Below, one piece after another: positions 35,522 to 44,393 of a stretch of DNA of 64,000 nt. Every line of letters starts with the position of its first letter. The stretch's first letter is position 1. The notes below the pieces were generated by a model. That model was not told the DNA's origin and ran no database searches. It saw only the letters and a list, made by a program, of their open reading frames with translations. The DNA is from a bacterium SCSIO 12741 (GTDB lineage Bacteria; Bacteroidota; Bacteroidia; Flavobacteriales_G; Salibacteraceae), in assembly GCA_024398055.1 (NCBI GenBank), contig CP073749.1, positions 2,232,594 to 2,296,593 of the forward strand. Reading direction: 5' to 3'. The translations under genes and the position numbers were made by a program.

Positions 35522-36037
35522 TCATTTAGAATATCCTAATTTTTTGATGACGATGTCCGTCTTGTCGTACCTTGAGTTTGAGTACAATATATTGGATGTA
35601 CTGGCCAGGTCAAACACCACTGCGTAGTTGTTTCTATCGGCCAAATCTTTGAGGGCTTCATAGATTTTATCCTGCAGTGGTTTGATCAACTTTTGACGGG
35701 TTTTGAAAAGCTCTCCATTCACACCAAATTTCTCTTTTTGGTACTGTCGAACTTCTTCTTCCTTCTTCAGAATTTCTTCCTCTCTTTTCTTCTTCAAATC
35801 TTCGGTCAAAAGGATTTTCTCGGCTTTATAGGCCTGGTACAACCGTTCAATATCCTTGTACTTCAATTCAATCGTTTCCTGCCATTGCTTCGACAGTTTA
35901 TCGAGTTGTTCTTGAGCTTCTGAATATTCAGGCATGCTCTCGAGAATCAGCTCGGTATTGACATAAACAAACTTCTGACTAATGCCATCGAAGGCGAACA
36001 AAAACAGAAAAGGAAGGATAAGAGCAATCTTTTTCAT
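35522..36037 (-). CDS. OmpH/Skp family periplasmic chaperone, second copy
   Basis: A 171-residue paralog of the 34928 gene. I chose the ATG at 36037 over a TTG six nt upstream. The signal peptide (MKKIALILPFLFLFAFDGISQ) is followed by KFVYVNTELILESMPEYSEAQ, a coiled coil rich in EEEILKKEEEVRQ, and the closing strand AVVFDLASTSNILYSN. It lies 14 bp downstream of bamA and is presumably co-transcribed with it, delivering clients to the BAM complex. Confidence 0.93.
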   Translation of the reverse strand: MKKIALILPFLFLFAFDGISQKFVYVNTELILESMPEYSEAQEQLDKLSKQWQETIELKYKDIERLYQAYKAEKILLTEDLKKKREEEILKKEEEVRQYQKEKFGVNGELFKTRQKLIKPLQDKIYEALKDLADRNNYAVVFDLASTSNILYSNSRYDKTDIVIKKLGYSK

Positions 36038-36051
36038 CTTCAAGGTATCAA

Positions 36052-38696
36052 TTACAGTTCTCCAAGATTCGCGCCAATTGTAAAATGGATTTGCGAACGG
36101 TCCATTCCAGGACGACCAACAACGTCGTCAAATCGGTATCCCCAGTCTAAACCAAGTAGTCCAAACATAGGGAGAAAGATCCGAACTCCAAGACCGGCAG
36201 AGCGTTTAAGTTGGAAAGGGGTAAATTGGGATATATCGTTCCAGGTATTTCCGGCTTCAGCAAAGCCCAGCATAAAGATTGTAGCGTTTGGATTCAAGCT
36301 CAACGGGTAACGAAGCTCTAAGGTATATTTCGCAATCGATGTACCTCCGGTAATGGCCGAGATAGATCCATCATCGTAACCACGCAAGGCGATAATCTCA
36401 CGTCCATCCAGCTGGAATCCGGTCAAACCACTACCCCTAAGTAGAAGCGTTCGAATGGTGCTGGTCCAATGTCTCCGTTGTAGTATCCCAGGAATCCAAA
36501 TCCTACCTTGGCTTTCAATACCAGGTTTTGTTTCGGAATAATTGGGGTGTACCAGTCGCAGGTTACTTTCCACTTGTAGTACTCAATCCAGCGATACTTC
36601 TCCTGGTCTTCAAGGGCCGTGTAGTCTTTGTTGTTAAAGGCCGAGTAGGGTGGAGTCAACTGCATGGAAACCTTGATGTCGGATCCGTGAGTTGGATATA
36701 CGATTCCGTTTCCACCACCTAAAGAGTTACGGTTAAGTGTGACTTTGTAGAACAGGTTATTGGAAAAACCATTGTCAAAAATGAAGGCATTCCAGTCCTT
36801 CATCTCGTAGTTCTGATAGCTAAACTCATGGCGGAGGATGAAGTAATCATCCGGCCATTTAAGCTGCTTTCCTAATCCTACGGATACACCGGCAATGTTG
36901 ATGTGTCTACGGGCTGGGTTGTCAATTTTCTGTCCACGGTCGTTTTCTATTCGACGTCTTTCACCATTCGTCTGAACGGAGTAGTATCCGGAGAAGGTAA
37001 AGGAAATGGGTTTTTTACCCCCTAACCAAGGCTCCGTAAACGACATGTTGATCGAGGAGAACCAACGTCCACTGGTTTGACCTCGGATCGATAGTTTCTG
37101 TCCATCACCACTCGGAAGAGGTCGCCATTCTTTAAAATTCAAAAGGTTTCTCAGCGAAAAGTTGGTAAAGGAGATACCAGCAGAACCCACAATACGACCT
37201 CCTCCAAATCCACCCGAAAGCTCAATCTGATCGGAAGGCTTTTCAGCTACGGTATACTCGATGTCTACTGTTCCGTTCTCTGGATTTGGCATGGGTGTCA
37301 CGTTCATCGCCTGCGGGTCAAAGAACCCAAGTACGGATAGTTCACGCTGCGAACGCATAATGTCGCTTCGGCTAAACAGGTTGCCCGGATAGGTCCGAAT
37401 CTCCCGGTAAATAACGTGGTCGTTGGTTTTGGTGTTTCCCGCAACATACACTTTGTTGATTCGGGCTTGTTGTCCTTCGTACATGCGGATTTCGATATCC
37501 ACAGAATCATTCTCTACGTATACCTCTACCGGAGTTACCTGGAAGAATAAGTATCCCTCATCCATATACAAAGACGAAATGTCTTGCCCCATTGGGTCCA
37601 TGAACAAGCGTTGCTCCAGCAAATTGGGGTTGTAGATGTCTCCTTTCCAAATACCCAAAATACTTCGAAGTCGATACGTGTTAAACTTGGTATTACCAAT
37701 CCACTTGATGTTACGGATAAAGTATTGTGGCCCTTCATCAATGGCCAGCTCAATGTTAATGGTCTTTTCGTCGTGCGGATAAATGGAGTCCTTTACGATT
37801 TTGGCATCGCGGTAACCGTAGGATTTATAGCGCTCAATGATGGCCTTCTTGTCCGCATCGTAGTTGCTTTCGATAAACTTGGAAGACTTAAAAATATTGA
37901 GGTGGATATTGTCGGTGGCGTAGTCCCACATGATACGTCCGGCATTCGTCGAGTCTTTGGAGGAAACGGTGGACGAGGAGGCATCGATTATCATGCCTTC
38001 TAAATCGTAGAAAGGCTCAAAGTTGCTTTTCTCACGAGTTTCCTTCATGGCCCGCTTTAGCACGTAGCTGGTCATGTTTTTGTTGTCGGAAATCGTGATG
38101 GAGTTGATTTTTACCTTTTTCTCTTTTTCGATGTATACGGTCAGAATAACATGGTCATCCAATTTGGGATCTACCCGCTGCTCAATTCTTACATCAGCAT
38201 TCAAAAATCCTTTCTGGATGTAGTAGCTTTTTACTTTTTCCCGGGTTGTTTGGATTAGATTCTCGGTTACAATCTTTTCCCGGTAGAGTTCGATGTCATC
38301 ACGAATATCGTTGACTTCTGATTTACGGGCACTTCCTTCAAACTCAAAATAGGAGAGACGGGGTTGCTCCTTGATGTAGATGTCCAAAAAGATGTTTTCT
38401 CCCTGAATTCGGGTATAGCTCACCTTGACATCTTCAAAGAGTCCTTGCTTCCATAGTTTTTTTACGGCTTTCGAAATTTCATCACCAGGAACGGTAATTC
38501 GACGACCCACTTTCAAACCGGAGATCATAACCAGTGCACTGGCGTCCAGTTTTTTGGCTCCAGATACGGTTACACCACCAATCCTGTATTCTTTGGGTTC
38601 GGTATAATCAACGGCATTACCTCCAATCTCAATTTGAGCGAACCCACTAAAGGTCAGAGAAAGTAAAAACAGAATTATGAGAAGGCCTTGCTTCAT
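36052..38696 (-). CDS. bamA: Outer membrane protein assembly factor BamA (frameshifted as sequenced)
   Basis: The core of the beta-barrel assembly machine. From the ATG at 38696, a signal peptide and five POTRA domains (for example YRIGGVTVSGAKKLDASAL, YFEFEGSARKSEVNDI, KVKINSITISDNKNM) lead into an Omp85 barrel with GGFGGGRIVGSAGISF and FTEPWLGGKKP. The frame stops after FERFYLG. The rest of the barrel (GSGLTGFQLDGREIIALRGY through FTIGANLGEL) continues in another frame. Adding one G to the G4 run at 36434-36437 restores the expected FERFYLGGSGL and gives an 881-residue protein. Because bamA is essential, a sequencing error is likelier than a real lesion. It overlaps the end of uppS by 4 bp. 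Confidence 0.93.
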
Positions 38697-39439
38697 CCAG
38701 GTTGCACTTGTTCGCTCGTTTTACCAAATCTTCTTTCTCGTCCCTGATACTTCAACACAGATAGGTATAAATCATCCTTGGTAAAATCCGGCCAGAGTTT
38801 TTCCAAAAAGATCAATTCCGTATAGGCCAACTGCCAGAGTAGGAAGTTGCTGATGCGCTGCTCTCCACTTGTTCTGATCATGAGTTCAGGATCTGGAATG
38901 TTCGCCGTACTGAGGTATTGTTTGAAATCATCTTCGGTAAACTCATTTTCATCCAGATTGTTGTGCTTGGCATCAGAAATTACCTTTTTCACCGCGTTCA
39001 TGATCTCCCAGCGTGAACTGTAGCTCAAAGCCAGAATCAAATTCATCCGCTTGTTGTCCTTGGTTTTTTCCATGGTGTCAAGCAAATGAGCGTGGCATTT
39101 GGGTGGAAGAGAATCGGTGTCGCCAATGGTCATCAGGCGAATGTTGTTTTTCTCCAGGGTAGGAAGTTCTTTGGTCATGGAATTGACGAGCAGCTCCATC
39201 AAAGCATTTACTTCTCTTTTTGGACGGTTCCAGTTTTCGGTAGAGAATGCGTACAGTGTCAGGTTTTTTACTCCGATTTCTGCACTGGCTTCTACCGCAT
39301 TCCGAACGGCTTTAATTGCGCTTCGGTGGCCAAAAATTCGGGCCTTGCCAATCTTTCTGGCCCAACGGCCATTTCCATCCATAATGATGGCAATGTGGTT
39401 GGGTACATTGTGCGCGTCTATCTTGTCTTTCACGTCCAT
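38693..39439 (-). CDS. uppS: Isoprenyl transferase, undecaprenyl diphosphate synthase-like
   Basis: A cis-prenyltransferase making the C55 lipid carrier for wall and surface polysaccharides. It has 248 residues from the ATG at 39439. An in-frame TTG nine nt upstream lies inside a terminator T-run. The catalytic Asp is in IAIIMDGNGRWA, followed by GHRSAIKAVRNAV, TLYAFSTENWNRP and the C-terminal RTSGEQRISNFLLWQLAYTEL motif. The stop overlaps the bamA start (ATGA). uppS-bamA adjacency is conserved in Bacteroidota. Confidence 0.96.
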   Translation of the reverse strand: MDVKDKIDAHNVPNHIAIIMDGNGRWARKIGKARIFGHRSAIKAVRNAVEASAEIGVKNLTLYAFSTENWNRPKREVNALMELLVNSMTKELPTLEKNNIRLMTIGDTDSLPPKCHAHLLDTMEKTKDNKRMNLILALSYSSRWEIMNAVKKVISDAKHNNLDENEFTEDDFKQYLSTANIPDPELMIRTSGEQRISNFLLWQLAYTELIFLEKLWPDFTKDDLYLSVLKYQGRERRFGKTSEQVQPG

Positions 39440-39446
39440 CTGAATC

Positions 39447-39474
39447 AAAAAAAAAGTCCTTCAGATCAGGACTT
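39447..39474 (-). terminator. Intrinsic terminator upstream of uppS
   Basis: On the minus strand AAGTCCT and AGGACTT pair around a 7-nt loop and are followed by nine T. It ends 7 nt before the uppS ATG and lies 35 bp after the stop of the PorG-like gene. Confidence 0.85.
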
Positions 39475-39509
39475 GGTAATGGGCGAGCAAATATACTCTT
39501 TTTTAACCG

Positions 39510-40321
39510 TTAATGTACCGCGTTGTATTTGCATAGGTTGGGGTTCTTGCCGATTCGGATGAGCATGGTGAATGTGGTAAACGCATAGAAATCGGGCCGT
39601 TGAGAATTACCGCGCTGCATTCCCCATTCGTTTTGCCCGTTTCCATTGTCTAAACTGCGATTGGATAAGGCCTGTGCCACGGTACCCATTTCAGATGGAT
39701 TGTCGGGATAAGTAGTGCTTACATCATCCAGGTAATCGGTAAAGGTGCGACGCATCCCATATTCCACATTGAACAATACGCGGTGCGAAAATTTAAATTT
39801 TAATCCGGCACCAAAAGGCAAGGCAAATTGAAACCGGCTGTATGGACTGGATTGACCTTCGGTTTGGTAATCCCGAAGGCTGTATGCATTTCCATCCAAA
39901 TCGGCTTTGGGGTCAAACCAGAAAAAAGCAACACCGGTAAACAGATAGGGAGTCATGAACTCATCCCGAATAAAGGTGTTGTACTCAAAAAAGTTAAACT
40001 CAAATTGACTGGAGAATTCATAAAGCCTTGACGTGAAACTGAGATTTCGGTTTCGATTGATCTCGGAATCAGACAGGGCATCATCTCCACTTATTCGACC
40101 AATTAAGAAGGAATTCTTCCAGGCCCACCGGTTGTTTTTGAACGGCAGTCGATGAACCAGCCCATAGGTAAAGTGGGTGGTTTTGGTTTTAAAATGACTC
40201 GAACTTAAATCCCCAGGTAATAGGACATACCCATTGCAGGCCCAACCTCGGTTAGACCCTGGCCTTTCAGCATGGGTGCTATAGAGCACAAAGTAAGGAG
40301 TAATGCAAACGCCTTCTTCAT
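39510..40321 (-). CDS. PorG-like (DUF6089) outer membrane protein, second copy, frameshifted as sequenced
   Basis: Paralog of the gene just upstream (40345). A start ATG at 40321 opens a signal peptide (MKKAFALLLTLCSIAPMLKGQ) and the strand GLTEVGPAMGMSYYLG, then hits a stop. The remainder, from DLSSSHF to the C-terminus, continues in another frame. Adding one G to the G4 run at 40211-40214 restores YYLGDLSSSHF and gives about 270 residues. Shared landmarks with the 40345 protein are GVAFFWFDP versus GVGIAGFYFNP, SRFQFALPFGAGLKFKF versus SRFSFAIPAALGMKYAL, and TDYLDDVSTTY versus IDYLDDVSTNY. PorG of Porphyromonas is an outer membrane part of T9SS. A copy-specific role is unknown. Confidence 0.82.
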
Positions 40322-40344
40322 GGGATAAAAGTATAAAAGTTGAA

Positions 40345-41247
40345 TTAGAATCTTGGACGGAACGAACTTCCCTTAAGAATCTTGTATGAAAAGGTGATCA
40401 TCGTTGTAAAAAACGCGTCATTGTTGTCGGGACTACCGCGTTTTTCTCCTGGGTGTGTCCAGGTAGGATATTCACCAGAGCTTGGATCGGCCAGGTAAGC
40501 AGCCATTTCTCCATTCTCAGATAGGATGGCGTCGTTGTCGTAGTAGTTCGTACTAACGTCATCCAGGTAATCGATAAAAATAAATCGGTAGTTCAACTCA
40601 AGGCCAACGTTGATTTGCGTGTTAAGCGCATATTTCATACCCAATGCGGCAGGAATGGCGAACGAAAAACGGCTGTACTTTTCAGGATTTCCTGCAATTC
40701 CCTGTCCCTCTGTTCCCAGCGGCTGAAGAGAATGGTACTTGCCATCAGAACCACGTCCTGTTGGGTTAAAGTAAAATCCAGCGATACCTACTCCTGCATA
40801 AGCTGAAATATTGGACAAGAAAGAAGAACGAGCTCCTCTCAATCGGAAGGCGTGACCAAATTTTTCTTTTACAAAATAGTAGCGATACATAATACCCAAT
40901 TCATACACATGAGTATTGATGTCGAAATTACGGTAGCGGCGAGCTTCGTTACCCGCATACTTGTCATTGGCATGCAAAAAGCAATAGCTAAAAGAAGCCA
41001 GTACCGACATGTCTTGACGAAGGTGATAATTGAAATTTCCAGTAAAGGAAGCTCGGGTAGATTTGAAGTTCAGGTCGGTAATAAAGTGATCGGGTTCGTC
41101 TTGAAAACCACCCACGTCACTCAGCATAAAGGATGGGCCAATACCTGCGGTCAGCTCCATTCGGTAGCTTTTCCACTTTTGTCCGAAGGTGACCACTGGA
41201 AGGGTTACCAAGAACAAGATCAACAGTTTGTATATCCTTTGTTGCAT
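40345..41247 (-). CDS. PorG-like (DUF6089) outer membrane protein, T9SS-associated
   Basis: A 300-residue barrel-type protein with a signal peptide ending in VVTFGQ (about residue 22). The body shows alternating strands (MELTAGIGPSFMLSDVGGF, HVYELGIMYRYYFVKEKF, SAYAGVGIAGFYFNP) and an IDYLDDVSTNYYDND motif typical of DUF6089. Its location upstream of uppS, bamA and two ompH genes matches, from memory, the porG locus of Porphyromonas gingivalis, where PorG is an essential outer membrane partner of the PorK/PorN ring. T9SS function here is inferred from family and synteny, and fits the T9SS cargo proteins encoded at 51018-56640. Confidence 0.82.
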   Translation of the reverse strand: MQQRIYKLLILFLVTLPVVTFGQKWKSYRMELTAGIGPSFMLSDVGGFQDEPDHFITDLNFKSTRASFTGNFNYHLRQDMSVLASFSYCFLHANDKYAGNEARRYRNFDINTHVYELGIMYRYYFVKEKFGHAFRLRGARSSFLSNISAYAGVGIAGFYFNPTGRGSDGKYHSLQPLGTEGQGIAGNPEKYSRFSFAIPAALGMKYALNTQINVGLELNYRFIFIDYLDDVSTNYYDNDAILSENGEMAAYLADPSSGEYPTWTHPGEKRGSPDNNDAFFTTMITFSYKILKGSSFRPRF

Positions 41248-41264
41248 ATGAGTGCTTAGTGTGG

Positions 41265-41272
41265 CAAATATA
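41265..41272 (-). promoter_or_regulatory. Possible -7 element for the porG-uppS-bamA cluster
   Basis: TATATTTG on the minus strand matches TAnnTTTG exactly, 17 nt upstream of the ATG at 41247, in the 80-bp gap after nadK. The -33 element is not obvious. Confidence 0.35.
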
Positions 41273-41327
41273 AAAAATGATCTATCATGCGATTCATTCT
41301 TATACGATAAGTGGAAAATTTTTCGGT

Positions 41328-42209
41328 TTAATTGCGCTGATCCAATCCCCAGTGCAATTTGTTGCTGATGGTTTTTAGGAAAGTTTGACCGTTTAATCGT
41401 AGCAATCGCATTTTGGCAGGATACTTTTCAATCACCAATTCCATGTTCGAGTCAATGGTTTCCATGCGAGAATCCAGCGAGACTAGGAAATACTTGCTGC
41501 GGCCTTCCACTTTTAGCCTGATTTTTTTGTGATCGGGAATCACAAAAGGGCGTGAGTTAAGGTTGTGAGGGGCTACGGGTGTTATGACAAAATTGGCCGA
41601 ATTGGGTTGTATGATCGGGCCACCGCAACTCAGGGAGTAAGCGGTAGAACCGGTGGGGGTGGAAATAATTAATCCATCGGCCCAGTAGGTATTCAGAAAT
41701 TCATCATCCAGGTAGGTATGGATGGAGATCATTGCTGAAGTGTCTTTTTTGTGAACAACCAATTCATTCAAGGCAAAGTGTACATCGCCAAAAAGGTCTT
41801 GGTTGGTGTTCAAGGCGATCATCGTGCGATCATCGTAATAAAACTCCCCATCAAAAATCATGGCCAGAGCCTCGTTAATGCCCTCACCACGAATAGTAGA
41901 AAGAAATCCCAATCGACCGGTATTGATTCCCGCCACAGGAATTCCTGAATCTTTGACCAGCGTGGCTGAATCCAAAATGGTACCGTCGCCTCCAACGGAA
42001 AGTAGGATGTCGGCAAATTCGATCAGCTGCTTGGAGTGAATGAACGTACCGGCGTGATCGGGTAACTGAATCCGGGCCTTGAGGTAATCGAAAAAGGGAT
42101 CGTAGATTAGTAACTCAACTCCACGGCGATTTAGCTCATCAAACAGTTCCTGGATGTACGGGATGTGTTGATCCTGAAACAGTCGGCCATAAATCGCTAC
42201 GCGTTTCAT
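41328..42209 (-). CDS. nadK: NAD kinase
   Basis: Phosphorylates NAD to NADP. The 293-residue protein has the diagnostic SVGGDGTILDSA motif near residue 74, GINTGRLGFLSTI, and the TPTGSTAYSLSCGGP loop that binds NAD. APHNLNSRPFVIPD is also typical. It lies 5 bp downstream of the CBS-domain gene and ahead of the porG-uppS-bamA set, a conserved order in this phylum. Confidence 0.96.
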   Translation of the reverse strand: MKRVAIYGRLFQDQHIPYIQELFDELNRRGVELLIYDPFFDYLKARIQLPDHAGTFIHSKQLIEFADILLSVGGDGTILDSATLVKDSGIPVAGINTGRLGFLSTIRGEGINEALAMIFDGEFYYDDRTMIALNTNQDLFGDVHFALNELVVHKKDTSAMISIHTYLDDEFLNTYWADGLIISTPTGSTAYSLSCGGPIIQPNSANFVITPVAPHNLNSRPFVIPDHKKIRLKVEGRSKYFLVSLDSRMETIDSNMELVIEKYPAKMRLLRLNGQTFLKTISNKLHWGLDQRN

Positions 42210-42214
42210 AAGAG

Positions 42215-42877
42215 TTAGATGTTGAGGTAGTTCATCAAATTGTCGTAGTTGTCAATCAAATCGTCGTTGGCATCACTTTGATCATAACTCGCCGTAATGT
42301 CGTAGTCGAATCGCTCCAGGGCCTGGATGACATCCTGAATGTTGAGCTTATTGATTTTCAACGTGACCTCGATGGTTGAACTGTCTTGATTTCTGGATAC
42401 GAAAGAGCCCAAAATTTTGGCATCGTTGCTTTCCACGATTCGGGCAATTTCGGTTAGGCTGTAATCCGTATTGAGAATATCCATCACAATTACCCCTCCA
42501 GGGCTCTTGACGACGGGCATCTCCGCAATTACTTCCATTAGGTTGGCTACAGTAATCACTCCTACAAATAATTCTTTGGGGTTCAAAATCGGGATCAGGG
42601 TAACCCCGTATTCTTCTACTTTGCGCAAAACCTCAAAAACATGTTCGTTGCTGTAAACATGCATTTGAATCAAGTAATTCAAATGATCGGAAATGCGTTC
42701 GGTAGGATCTTCAATAGCTAAGAGGTAATCTTCGTGAACCAATCCCAGGAAAAGAGGTCCATCCACCACGGCTAAATGCATGACTTTGAATTCATCCATC
42801 CATTCGATGGCCTGCGCAACAGAATCGTGTTTCGATAATGTTGGAATCTCCGTTACTAGAATCTCACTTGCGAGCAC
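42215..42877 (-). CDS. CBS domain-containing protein
   Basis: A 220-residue cytoplasmic protein with two CBS repeats. The first spans about 1-60 (ILVTEIPTLSKHDSVAQAIEWMDEFKVMHLAVVD) and the second about 75-125 (EVLRKVEEYGVTLIPIL and FVGVITVANLMEVIAEM). A C-terminal ACT-like segment follows (IVVMDILNTDYSLTEIARIVESN, then EVTLKINKLNIQDVIQAL). CBS pairs bind adenosine nucleotides. Adjacency to nadK suggests energy or pyridine-nucleotide sensing, but this is inference. Confidence 0.9.
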   Translation of the reverse strand: MLASEILVTEIPTLSKHDSVAQAIEWMDEFKVMHLAVVDGPLFLGLVHEDYLLAIEDPTERISDHLNYLIQMHVYSNEHVFEVLRKVEEYGVTLIPILNPKELFVGVITVANLMEVIAEMPVVKSPGGVIVMDILNTDYSLTEIARIVESNDAKILGSFVSRNQDSSTIEVTLKINKLNIQDVIQALERFDYDITASYDQSDANDDLIDNYDNLMNYLNI

Positions 42878-42917
42878 TCTTAATTAGCTAAATTTGACCG
42901 ATCAAATCTAAGGTTTT

Positions 42918-43640
42918 ATGGCAAAATTGAGTGTTAACGTAAACAAAATTGCGACCCTTCGAAATGCCCGGGGAGGCAACCTTCCGAACTTGGTAAAAGC
43001 GGTTTCGGATATTGAACAATTTGGTGCAGAAGGGATTACAGTTCACCCCCGTCCGGATGAACGACATATCCGCTACCAGGATGTACATGATATCAATTCC
43101 ATTTATTCTACAGAATTTAACATTGAGGGATACCCCAATGCTAAGTTTATGGAGCTGGTGCTTGCTGTAAAGCCTACTCAGGTTACTTTGGTGCCGGACC
43201 CTCCTGGGGTGCTCACTAGCAACGCCGGATGGGATGCCGTTACGCATTTGGATATGTTGACCGAAGTGGTGACCGAATTTAAAAATGCCGGAATCCGAAC
43301 TTCGCTATTTATGGATGTGGATTTGTCCCTCTATGAAGCAGCTGCAAAAACAGGAACAGATCGAATTGAATTGTACACCGAAGCTTATGCAAGCCAATAC
43401 CATCAAAACCGTGAAGAGGCGGTAAAGCCATACGCGGAAGCTGGTATTCGGGCAGGTGAATTGGGCCTGGGCTTAAATGCAGGTCATGATTTGAACTTGG
43501 ACAATTTGAAATTCTTCAACCAAGAGGTAACAAACTTGTTGGAAGTATCTATCGGCCATGCCTTGGTCAGTGATTCACTGTACTACGGATTAGAAAACAC
43601 CGTGGCCATGTACAAAAGAGAATTGAGAGATGACGCTTAA
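42918..43640 (+). CDS. pdxJ: Pyridoxine 5'-phosphate synthase
   Basis: Condenses 1-deoxyxylulose-5-phosphate with aminoacetone phosphate to give pyridoxine 5'-phosphate. The 240-residue TIM barrel has the conserved KLSVNVNKIATLRNARG start, GITVHPRPDERHIRYQDV, FNIEGYP, VTLVPDPPGVLTSNAGWD and the GLNAGHDLNLDNL loop near the C-terminus, followed by SIGHALVSD. The last 11 bp overlap the start of the following hydrolase gene. Confidence 0.96.
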   Translation: MAKLSVNVNKIATLRNARGGNLPNLVKAVSDIEQFGAEGITVHPRPDERHIRYQDVHDINSIYSTEFNIEGYPNAKFMELVLAVKPTQVTLVPDPPGVLTSNAGWDAVTHLDMLTEVVTEFKNAGIRTSLFMDVDLSLYEAAAKTGTDRIELYTEAYASQYHQNREEAVKPYAEAGIRAGELGLGLNAGHDLNLDNLKFFNQEVTNLLEVSIGHALVSDSLYYGLENTVAMYKRELRDDA

Positions 43641-44393
43641 TTATAAGGTTTTCGGTGAGGGGAACCCCTGTTGATTCTGCATGGATTAATGGGGATGTTA
43701 GACAACTGGCAAGGGCCTGCCAAGTACTACGCTGAGCACTTTCAGGTATATATCATCGATGCCAGAAACCATGGCCACTCTCCCCATTCACCGGAGTTTA
43801 CTTACGAACTCATGGCCGATGATTTATTGAATTTTGTGGAAGAACATGACTTGGATTACTTCCATTTGATGGGTCATTCCATGGGTGGGAAAACGGTGAT
43901 GAAATTTGCCCAAAATCATCCGGATTATGTGGACAAACTCATTGTGGCCGACATTGCACCGAGAGCTTATCCTGTTCATCATCAACAAATCTTAGCTGGA
44001 TTGAATGCCTTGGATTTTGAGGTGATTAAGAGCCGTGGCGAGGCGGAAAAAGCCTTGGCCTCTTATGTTCCAGAATTGGGTGTTCGTCAGTTTCTTCTCA
44101 AGAACATGTATTGGAAGGAAAAAGGCAAATTGGCCCTTCGCTTTAACCTCGATGCGATTACCGAGAATATCGAATTGATTGGAGAAGGAATCTTCGACCG
44201 TATCTATGAGGGACCTACCCTTTTCATCCGAGGTGAAAAATCAAAATACGTATCCGAAGAAGATTGGAAGGATATTCAGTTGTCGTTTCCGCAGGCAGAA
44301 TTGAATACGGTTAAAGACGCTGGACACTGGCTACATGCCGAGAAACAAGCGGAATTTATTCAAGAAACTACGGAATTCTTACTTCGGGATTAG
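43630..44393 (+). CDS. Alpha/beta-fold hydrolase (frameshifted near the start as sequenced)
   Basis: The gene starts at ATG 43630, overlapping pdxJ by 11 bp, and reads MTLNYKVFGEGNP before a stop. From about 43671 another frame continues with LLILHGLMGMLDNWQG to the end. Adding one C to the C4 run at 43665-43668 joins them into a normal 254-residue hydrolase (GEGNPLLILHG). The nucleophile elbow GHSMGG and the acid and His region (TLFIRGEKSKYV and DAGHWLHAEKQ) are intact. The closest named relatives are YbfF-like esterases. An alternative start at the TTG at 43671 would lack the first strand and is less likely. Confidence 0.82.

Noticed and set aside
36423-36450. Programmed ribosomal frameshift in bamA
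   Set aside because: No slippery heptamer is present, and four similar lesions in unrelated genes argue for a technical cause.
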